This document shows, piece after piece, positions 1-5,651 of a stretch of 24,225 bases of DNA. Numbering within the stretch: position 1 is the first letter of the stretch; each line of letters starts with the position of its first letter. The stretch comes from JBHENN01 sp046262015. Lineage in GTDB: Bacteria > Actinomycetota > CADDZG01 > WHSQ01. Location of the stretch: assembly GCA_046262015.1 (NCBI GenBank), contig JBHENN010000027.1, positions 1 through 24,225 on the forward strand. The letters are read 5' to 3'. Both the position numbers and the translations under genes were made by a program. The notes below the pieces were generated by a model that worked only from the letters and a program-made list of their open reading frames with translations, was not told the DNA's origin and ran no database searches.

Positions 1-579
1 CTGCGGTCCGGTCAACGCAACCCCCGTGACCTGCGGCCACAGCGACTCCGTCGCGCGGTCATACATCAGCAGGTTCGAATTGATGAGCTTCCCAGACGTC
101 CCGAACGTCGTGCTCTTGCCGTCTATGCGTGGGCGCTCGAATGCGATCGCCGTGTTGCACAGCGGGCAGAAGGTCACCGCCACCGGCGTCCCGCTCACAA
201 CGTCGTTGACGATCTCATGCCAGGTCATGATCTGAAGTGGATACGCCCGCGCCACATTCTCTACCTGCAGTGCGATCACGGGCTCTCGCCCGCCTAACCA
301 ATCGACTTCATGTACCGGCACGAAGGAAGGGTCGTCTATAGCCGGGATGCCATCGGGAGGAATCACTTCGACGATGTCGTCGGGATCGAGACCGGCATCT
401 GCAGCCGCCGGTGCCTCAGGTCCCGACCCAGTCCCTGGCCCCACCACTCCGGACCTCGACGCTTCGGTCCTCGTCAACAGGTAAGCCGCGGACGCGGCAC
501 CCATGAGCAGCAACGCCGCGGCGATGACTGGGACCACCACTGGAGAGCGCGCGCGCCGACGCCACACCTCCTGGGCCAT
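1..579 (-). CDS. DUF3179 domain-containing membrane-anchored protein (partial, 3' end outside window)
   Basis: The frame is open for 193 codons from an ATG at 579 to the window edge, so the C-terminus is missing. Residues 13-36 are a hydrophobic anchor, followed by an Ala/Gly/Pro-rich linker to about residue 65. The folded part then shows the DUF3179 signature: YPLQIMTWHEIVND, VTFCPLCNTAIAF (C138 and C141 form a CxxC), TFGTSGKL and NLLMYDRATESLWPQ. The biochemical role of DUF3179 is unknown to me. The CxxC and the neighbouring thioredoxin suggest an extracytoplasmic thiol or metal-related role, which is inference. The ATG shares one base with the TGA of the upstream tlpA-like gene (TGATG), and a GGAGG lies 10 nt upstream, so the two are probably translationally coupled. 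Confidence 0.88.
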   Translation of the reverse strand, partial: MAQEVWRRRARSPVVVPVIAAALLLMGAASAAYLLTRTEASRSGVVGPGTGSGPEAPAAADAGLDPDDIVEVIPPDGIPAIDDPSFVPVHEVDWLGGREPVIALQVENVARAYPLQIMTWHEIVNDVVSGTPVAVTFCPLCNTAIAFERPRIDGKSTTFGTSGKLINSNLLMYDRATESLWPQVTGVALTGPQ

Positions 580-1136
580 CAGCTCGATACCTCCAGGTGC
601 TCCTGGATCAGAGACGTCAGCTGTTCTTCGTTGAGTTGGCCTGCCACGACCTCGGAGATGTCCCCGTCCGCAGCGATGAACGCGGTGGTAGGCATCCCGG
701 TGCCACTCAACGCAGTGAAAAGCTGTCCCCGAGGGTCCTCGGCCAAGCGATACGTGACTCCCGTCGAGCGGGCCAGCTCCTCTGCCGAGGATCTGCGATC
801 GCTGTGATTGACCCCGAGGAACTCCACGGTCCCGTCGAACCGCTGATGAACCTGTTCGAAGGCGGGCATCTCTGCCGCGCAACTGGGGCACCAGGAAGCC
901 CAGAAGTTCACCACCATGGGGCGACCTCGATAGCTTTCCAACGTGAAGCGGCCGCCCGCGAAGTCGGTCAGCGCCACCGACAGGTGGTCACGATCCGTTC
1001 CCCCTGGAGGCGCTCCCTCACGAACCAACCAGATGGCAAGCACCGCGGTCACCACTACCACCGCAAGGATCGCGATGGCCCCTGTCCCTCGTAGGTGAGG
1101 AGCGCTCCCTGCCGCACTCCCATGTTCGCCAGTCAT
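579..1136 (-). CDS. TlpA/ResA-like membrane-anchored thiol-disulfide oxidoreductase
   Basis: This 185-aa protein has one N-terminal membrane anchor (about residues 19-38) and an extracytoplasmic thioredoxin fold. The active site is WCPSC with C83 and C86, preceded by VVNFWAS and followed by AEMPAF, as in TlpA/ResA proteins. The cis-proline lies in GMPTTAF (P149). Family members reduce or oxidise disulfides outside the cytoplasm, for example during cytochrome c maturation. It is the first gene of a minus-strand pair with the DUF3179 gene (TGATG overlap). It is divergent from a CcdA-like carrier that could supply its electrons. The start is the ATG at 1136, with a weak GAGAGG upstream. The exact substrate cannot be read from the sequence. 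Confidence 0.92.
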   Translation of the reverse strand: MTGEHGSAAGSAPHLRGTGAIAILAVVVVTAVLAIWLVREGAPPGGTDRDHLSVALTDFAGGRFTLESYRGRPMVVNFWASWCPSCAAEMPAFEQVHQRFDGTVEFLGVNHSDRRSSAEELARSTGVTYRLAEDPRGQLFTALSGTGMPTTAFIAADGDISEVVAGQLNEEQLTSLIQEHLEVSS

Positions 1137-1239
1137 CGTTCGTAACTCAGCCTCTCGTGTGGATGGCTCTCAACCCAAAGGACTCTGCGACCCATCTGCT
1201 GATTGCCGGTGCAAGCGATCCGCCGCGTCCTGCGTCCCT

Positions 1240-2133
1240 ATGGATATGGACCCCGGGGCGATTGTCGTGGCGCTGCTAGCCGGTTCGCTCGCGACGTTCA
1301 ATCCATGCGGATTCGGGCTTCTCCCAGCCTTCGTGTCGCTCCAGATGACCGAGTTGCCGGGCGAAGACGGGACATCCCGTCGTGTGGGCCGAGGTCTCGA
1401 GGTAGGGGTGGCGGTAGCAGCCGGATTCCTCGCGGTCTTCATGGCCGCCTCTATACCGGTCGCCCTGGGCGCGACCGCCCTCGCCTCCTATTTCTCGTGG
1501 GCAGGGCTACTGGTGGGGCTGAGCCTGGTCGTCGTTGCCCTGGTCGGGTTAGGCGGAAAGCACATCGGTTTCTCCATCCACCGGAGAACCAAGGGCCCGC
1601 CGACCCGGCCGGGTCTTGTCGCCTTCGGGGTCGGGTACGGAACCGCCTCGCTCGGCTGCACGTTGCCGGTTCTCCTCGCACTGATCGGCGCCGCAACCAC
1701 GTCCGGTAGCGCGATCGCACTGGTGGGAACCTTTGCCGCATACGGCCTCGGCACGACGATCACCCTGGTCGGGATCGCCGTGACGGTGGCCGGTGCACGG
1801 GCAGGCCTCGTTACCCGGATCAAGGCTGTCATCCCCCATATGCATCGATCAAGCACCGTGTTGCTCTTGGTCGCCGGCGTGTACGTCACCTATTACTGGG
1901 GACAGATCGTGGTGAGGGGAGCGGCAGCCAGCGCATCGGATCCTGTGATCGAGGGGATCGCCCGCGCTGCCGCCGCGCTCGAACGGACCGGGGCGGCCTA
2001 CGGAGTTCCCCTGATCCTCATCACCGCCTCGATCTCAGTCGTAGCGGCGGGGACGATGGTCTTGCAGGGCACGGGCAGATCTCGCCCGGGTCGCTCGAGG
2101 GACGACACGCCGCGCGACTCTACGGATCCCTGA
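1240..2133 (+). CDS. CcdA/DsbD-beta-like transmembrane electron carrier
   Basis: This 297-aa polytopic membrane protein of the cytochrome c biogenesis (CcdA/DsbD beta) family moves reducing equivalents from cytoplasmic thioredoxin to extracytoplasmic thiol proteins. Both redox cysteines are visible: C23 in FNPCGFGLLP and C140 in TASLGCTLPVLL. About seven hydrophobic segments can be drawn, near residues 7-34, 53-77, 84-104, 124-151, 157-184, 205-226 and 255-275. I chose the ATG at 1240 because the transmembrane protein begins right there. An in-frame ATG at 1159 would add 27 Cys-rich residues unlike the family. Neither start has a clear Shine-Dalgarno. It is divergent from the TlpA-like gene, its probable redox partner, and its 3' end overlaps the convergent AhpD-like gene by 14 nt. 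Confidence 0.9.
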   Translation: MDMDPGAIVVALLAGSLATFNPCGFGLLPAFVSLQMTELPGEDGTSRRVGRGLEVGVAVAAGFLAVFMAASIPVALGATALASYFSWAGLLVGLSLVVVALVGLGGKHIGFSIHRRTKGPPTRPGLVAFGVGYGTASLGCTLPVLLALIGAATTSGSAIALVGTFAAYGLGTTITLVGIAVTVAGARAGLVTRIKAVIPHMHRSSTVLLLVAGVYVTYYWGQIVVRGAAASASDPVIEGIARAAAALERTGAAYGVPLILITASISVVAAGTMVLQGTGRSRPGRSRDDTPRDSTDP

Positions 2134-2650
2134 TCTGATAGCTACGTTCCGCCTTGAGGTGGTCCGGCCACTGCGGCTCGAGCTCGACACCGAGGCCGTC
2201 CGCGACACGGTTCACGTAATTGAAATAGGAGGAGGCCTGGTTCGCATCCACGATCCCGCGATCGTCAAACCCGACGGCTCGGAGAGCTTCCACGTCATCC
2301 CGCTCGACGTTCCACGGCTCCAGCGTCAGTTTGACGGCATAGCGGCAGAGCGCCTGCGTTCGGGTGTCGAGATCATCGAAGCGTCCCTCGGCGACCGCCG
2401 AGGCAAGCGCTGGGTCGCCCGATTCCCTCTCCAGCGCTTGAGAGTGTTGCACCACTCAGTAGTGACAGTCGTTGGCGGCCGATACCGCCACCGCGATCGC
2501 CTCACGTTCGGCCCGCGAGAGTGGTGATTCGCCGAACATCACTGCCCGATAGAGCGCTAGGTGCCCCTGCAGCGCCTTGGGGTTCAGTGAGTGGGACGCC
2601 AGGATGTTCGGCAATGACTCACCCTGAGCTCCGTGCTTGACCCAAGCCAT
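2120..2650 (-). CDS. AhpD-like peroxidase-related protein, probable selenoprotein (in-frame UGA = Sec65)
   Basis: Read through one in-frame TGA (2458-2456), this is a 176-aa protein of the carboxymuconolactone decarboxylase/AhpD superfamily, close to the 'peroxidase-related enzyme' group. The AhpD proton-relay pattern E-x11-C-x2-C-x3-H appears as E50, C62, Sec65 and H69 (CHY-U-VVQH). The N-terminal part (MAWVKHG, HSLNPKALQGHLALYRAVMFGESPLSRAERE) and the C-terminal part (DANQASSYFNYVNRVADGLGVELEP) both match the family without a frame change. The start is the ATG at 2650, just after AGGGGAGGA; an ATG at 2668 is upstream of that site. A 10-bp hairpin follows the UGA at SECIS distance. Family members reduce hydroperoxides or act as thiol relays. 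Alternatives are a fresh nonsense mutation or a sequencing error. Both halves look intact, which favours selenocysteine. Confidence 0.8.
2404..2440 (-). promoter_or_regulatory. Candidate bacterial SECIS hairpin inside the AhpD-like gene
   Basis: On the minus strand, CAAGCGCTGG (2440-2431) and CCAGCGCTTG (2413-2404) form a perfect 10-bp stem around a 17-nt loop. The stem begins 15 nt after the UGA and the apical loop begins at +26 with AGAGGG. A bulged A followed by a G-C pair would shrink the loop to 14 nt, with G as its second base. Published bacterial SECIS models place the apical loop about 16-37 nt after UGA, with a G among its first bases. The fit is good, but SelB binding cannot be shown from sequence. 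Confidence 0.6.
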
Positions 2651-2662
2651 CTGTCCTCCCCT

Positions 2663-2730
2663 GTGCAATCGAACCAGTCGTGCTGCGATCCTAGGAAGTA
2701 AGGACTACCGCGTGGCGCTTCGGATTGCAC
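2663..2730. promoter_or_regulatory. Divergent intergenic region with spaced 8-bp inverted repeat
   Basis: The 102 bp between the AhpD-like gene (start 2650) and the flavoprotein gene (start 2753) carry GTGCAATC at 2663-2670 and its reverse complement GATTGCAC at 2723-2730. Each copy lies 12-22 nt upstream of one of the two starts. The palindrome TCCTAGGA (2689-2696) is near the middle. A minus-strand TAGGAT (2693-2688) could be a -10 box for the AhpD-like gene, but no -35 is clear. Shared control of both genes is possible; no regulator is identified. Confidence 0.3.
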
Positions 2731-2752
2731 CTATCCGGGAAAGGAACGGCTG

Positions 2753-4123
2753 ATGACAGACGACTCCCACGACGTGATCGTGATCGGACTGGGAGTCGGC
2801 GGCGAGGCCGTCGCCGGCACGATCGCCCAAGCGGGACTCGATGTCCTCGGGATCGAGCGCAACCTCGTGGGGGGAGAATGCCCCTACTGGGGCTGCATCC
2901 CCAGCAAGATGATGCTTCGAGCGGCCGGAGCACTAGCCGAGACCTCTCGCGTCGCGGCGCTCGCCGGTGAAGCGCACGCCCATCCGGATTATTCGCCCGT
3001 CGCACAGCGTATCCGAGACGAGGCCACGGACGACTGGAACGACAAGGTTGCGGTCGAGCGGCTCGAGCGCACCGGCGGGACCTTCCTGCGGGGACAGGCC
3101 CGGTTCGTCGGGCCTCGCGAGGTCGAAGTGGAGGGACAGAGGCATGTCGCACGGCGCGGTGTAGCGATCGCCGCCGGTGGTAGCCCGGCCATCCCACCGA
3201 TCGAGGGGCTCGCGGAGGTCGACTACTGGACCAACCGTGAGGCGATAGAGGCAAAGGAAGCTCCGGGATCGCTGATAGTGCTGGGAGGCGGCCCGATCGG
3301 TCTCGAGATCGGCCAGGCCTTCAGCCGCTTCGGAACCGCCGTGACCGTGGTGGAGATGGCGCCACACATCCTTCCGCTCGAAGAGCCAGAGAACGCACGC
3401 GCGCTCGAAAAGGTCCTGCGCGCAGACGGGATCGACGTCCGGACGGGGGTCTCCGCCACGAAGGTGAGACGAACCTCGGATGCGCTCGCGGTGGAGTTAA
3501 GCGATGGGACGCTGCTGGGGGCGGAGCGATTGCTCGTTGCAACCGGGCGCAGGCTCAATCTCCCCGACCTGGGGCTCGAAGCAGCGGGCTTAGACCCGAA
3601 CGCTCGCTCCCTCGAGGTCGACGAGCACATGCGCGCCGCGGACGGCATCTGGGCAGTGGGCGACATCACCGGGAAGGGCGCGTTCACCCACATCGCGATG
3701 TATCAGGCGCGCATCGCGGCCGCCGACATCCTGGGACGCCCACACAGTCCCGCCGACTATTCGGCCGTCCCGCGGGTGACCTTCACCGACCCCGAGATCG
3801 CCAGCGTCGGGGTTTCCGAGGCAGAGGCTCGGAAGGACGAGCTAGACGTCCGGGTAGGTATCTCCCAGACCGCGTCGTCAGCGCGGGGCTGGATCCATGG
3901 ACCCGGCGCGGAGCACGGAGTCGCGAAGGTGATCGCGGACGCCCACCGCGGCACGTTGATCGGAGCATCCGTGATGGGCCCGGCTGCGGGCGAGGCCCTC
4001 GGACTCTTGATCCTCGCGATCCAGGAACAGATCCCGCTTGAGAAGCTGCGCGACCTCATATTCCCCTACCCAACGTTCGTGCGTGGGATCGAGGACGCGC
4101 TGAACAACCTCGCAGAGCAATGA
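2753..4123 (+). CDS. FAD-dependent pyridine nucleotide-disulfide oxidoreductase (Lpd/MerA-like)
   Basis: This 456-aa class I flavoprotein disulfide reductase has an FAD-binding GxGxxG near residues 12-17 (GLGVGG). The redox motif GGECPYWGCIPSK carries C43 and C48. The NAD(P)-binding Rossmann motif is at about 174-190 (LIVLGGGPIGLEIG), the second FAD motif is GIWAVGDITG, and a C-terminal dimerisation domain follows. Unlike lipoamide dehydrogenase or MerA, the C-terminus reads FPYPTFVRGIE. It lacks the usual His-Glu catalytic pair, and there is no MerA C-terminal CysCys, so the substrate is probably neither lipoamide nor Hg(II). The start ATG has AAAGGAA 7 nt upstream. It is divergent from the AhpD-like gene and overlaps the next gene by ATGA. 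Confidence 0.9.
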   Translation: MTDDSHDVIVIGLGVGGEAVAGTIAQAGLDVLGIERNLVGGECPYWGCIPSKMMLRAAGALAETSRVAALAGEAHAHPDYSPVAQRIRDEATDDWNDKVAVERLERTGGTFLRGQARFVGPREVEVEGQRHVARRGVAIAAGGSPAIPPIEGLAEVDYWTNREAIEAKEAPGSLIVLGGGPIGLEIGQAFSRFGTAVTVVEMAPHILPLEEPENARALEKVLRADGIDVRTGVSATKVRRTSDALAVELSDGTLLGAERLLVATGRRLNLPDLGLEAAGLDPNARSLEVDEHMRAADGIWAVGDITGKGAFTHIAMYQARIAAADILGRPHSPADYSAVPRVTFTDPEIASVGVSEAEARKDELDVRVGISQTASSARGWIHGPGAEHGVAKVIADAHRGTLIGASVMGPAAGEALGLLILAIQEQIPLEKLRDLIFPYPTFVRGIEDALNNLAEQ

Positions 4124-4911
4124 CCTCGTTCCGCACGAGAGGTGAGCCGTCCGCGCGCGGTGCTAGCTTGATGGGTCTCGGTGCTGGGGTTCTCGCGCTC
4201 GGATGTTGCGTTGGACCAGCGGTGGCAGTGCTATTGGGCCTCATGTCCGCGACCGTCGCCATAGACCTCGCTACGAACCTCTACGCGGAGTGGGGGTGGG
4301 CTTTCAAGCTTGCCGCCATCGGATCGGCAGCGGCAGCCATAGGCGTGGTCCGGAAACGGTCCCGACGCTGCTCGACGAAGCCAGACCTGCTGAGGTTCAC
4401 GGCCATCCTATCGACGACCGCGATCGTTACTTACGGACTCCTCTATGCCGGGACGACGACGCTCGCCGAGCGAGCTTCGGCCTCGGCGCCGATCACGCTG
4501 CGCGGGTCGAGCCCGGAAGCGCAGGTTGTCTCGGCGGTCACGCAGGTCCGCGAACGGTATCGGGATGTAACGATCCACCTGCAAGGAGCATCGTCTTCTG
4601 CGGTTCGATTCCGCATCGCCTTCACGATGCCGAACGTCGATCCCTCAACCCAGGAATACGTCCAAGAGATATCCCGCCGTGTAGGGGATTCACGCGAGGC
4701 GACACTGCTCCTCCTACAGACGATCGCAACCCAGGTCCCGAGCATCCGAGGCTTCAGTGCGTTTGACGACCTCATCTTCGTACCGACATGGTCGCGCGAA
4801 CAAGTGCTCAACTCACAGGATCCCCAGGAGTATCGAGACTTCGACACCTACACACGCTTCGTCATGTCGGCTGAGACGCTGGGCGGCTACAGCCAACTGC
4901 AAAACCGATAA
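4120..4911 (+). CDS. MerT-like membrane protein with vicinal cysteines and a long extracytoplasmic C-terminal domain
   Basis: This 263-aa protein begins at an ATG overlapping the TGA of the flavoprotein gene (ATGA), so the two are co-translated. The first membrane segment (about 16-42) contains C29-C30 in GVLALGCCVGPAVAVLLGL, like the CysCys of mercuric transporter MerT. Further segments lie near 62-77 and 91-111, and the short basic loop between them has C84. MerT ends after three helices at about 116 residues. Here some 150 further residues follow with no Cys and no domain I recognise, rich in charged and aromatic positions. Metal or thiol transport is a guess from the CysCys helix and the adjacent reductase; homology to MerT is only suggestive. 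Confidence 0.75.
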   Translation: MTSFRTRGEPSARGASLMGLGAGVLALGCCVGPAVAVLLGLMSATVAIDLATNLYAEWGWAFKLAAIGSAAAAIGVVRKRSRRCSTKPDLLRFTAILSTTAIVTYGLLYAGTTTLAERASASAPITLRGSSPEAQVVSAVTQVRERYRDVTIHLQGASSSAVRFRIAFTMPNVDPSTQEYVQEISRRVGDSREATLLLLQTIATQVPSIRGFSAFDDLIFVPTWSREQVLNSQDPQEYRDFDTYTRFVMSAETLGGYSQLQNR

Positions 4912-4922
4912 GCCACGACCGA

Positions 4923-5651
4923 TCAGTCGATCAATTCCGCGAGGTCCGAGACGACCACGTCAGCGCCATGCTCGCGTAGCGCCTCGGCTTGGCCCACCCG
5001 GTCGACGCCGACGACGAGAGCGAAGCCTCCCGCTCGACCGGCCTCGACGCCTGAAAGCGCGTCTTCGATGACCGCGGTTCGAGCCGGGGGAACCGCCAGT
5101 CGCTCCGCTGCTGCAAGGAACGTATCAGGCGCCGGCTTACCGCGTAACCCGAGATCGGCCGCGATCTCGCCGTCCACCCGGGCATCGAAGAGATCGACGA
5201 TGCCTGCCGCATGGAGCACGGTCATGCAGTTACGGCTCGAGGTCACTACCGCGGTCTTGACGTCTCGCGAACGCAGCGACCGCAGTAGCGCCACCGATCC
5301 GGCATACGGCTCGACGCCCTGCTCACGGATGATGTCGTTGACAAGGTCGTTCTTGCGATTACCGAGTCCGTGCACCGTCTCGGCGGCCGGGGGATCGTCC
5401 GGCCGCCCTTCTTCCAGTTCGATACCCCGGGCCGCGAGGAAGTTGCGGACGCCGTCGTAGCGAGGCATGCCGTCGACGTAGCGGTTGTAATCGGCGCGAT
5501 CGAACGGCTGGAACGGCTCGGCCGGCGTGGCTCGGCGGGCCAGAAACTCGTCGAATACCTGTCTCCACGCCGAGAAGTGCTGCTCGGCTGTGCTCGTGAT
5601 GACTCCGTCCAGGTCGAACAGGACGGCATCGAAGCCGTCAAGGGGACTCAT
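4923..5651 (-). CDS. pgmB: Beta-phosphoglucomutase family HAD phosphatase/mutase
   Basis: This 242-aa HAD-superfamily protein very likely converts beta-glucose 1-phosphate to glucose 6-phosphate. Motif I is FDLDGVITST (D13 nucleophile, D15 acid/base), followed by a helical cap with the AEQHFSAW substrate loop. Motif II is AVVTSSRN, motif III contains K in RGKPAPDTFL, and motif IV is VIEDALSGVEAG. The start is the ATG at 5651, because DLDG should lie about 12 residues from the N-terminus; the open frame extends upstream inside the phosphorylase gene. It overlaps the upstream GH65 gene by 14 nt. In such operons the phosphorylase product, beta-glucose 1-phosphate, is passed to this mutase. Confidence 0.92.
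   Translation of the reverse strand: MSPLDGFDAVLFDLDGVITSTAEQHFSAWRQVFDEFLARRATPAEPFQPFDRADYNRYVDGMPRYDGVRNFLAARGIELEEGRPDDPPAAETVHGLGNRKNDLVNDIIREQGVEPYAGSVALLRSLRSRDVKTAVVTSSRNCMTVLHAAGIVDLFDARVDGEIAADLGLRGKPAPDTFLAAAERLAVPPARTAVIEDALSGVEAGRAGGFALVVGVDRVGQAEALREHGADVVVSDLAELID

Noticed and set aside
2425..2444. Alternative hairpin CTCTC/GAGAG after the UGA
   Set aside because: Only 5 bp. It overlaps and is clearly weaker than the 10-bp stem at 2404-2440.
2120..2668. Two separate small genes (70 and 111 codons) or a pseudogene instead of one AhpD-like protein
   Set aside because: The two frames are contiguous, in the same phase, separated only by TGA, and together give one complete family-length domain. 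The second piece would have to start at a GTG inside the active site without a ribosome site.
2753..4911. Classic mercury resistance (merA-merT) operon
   Set aside because: The reductase lacks the C-terminal CysCys and the metal-binding N-terminal domain. No merR or merP is present, and the membrane protein is far longer than MerT.
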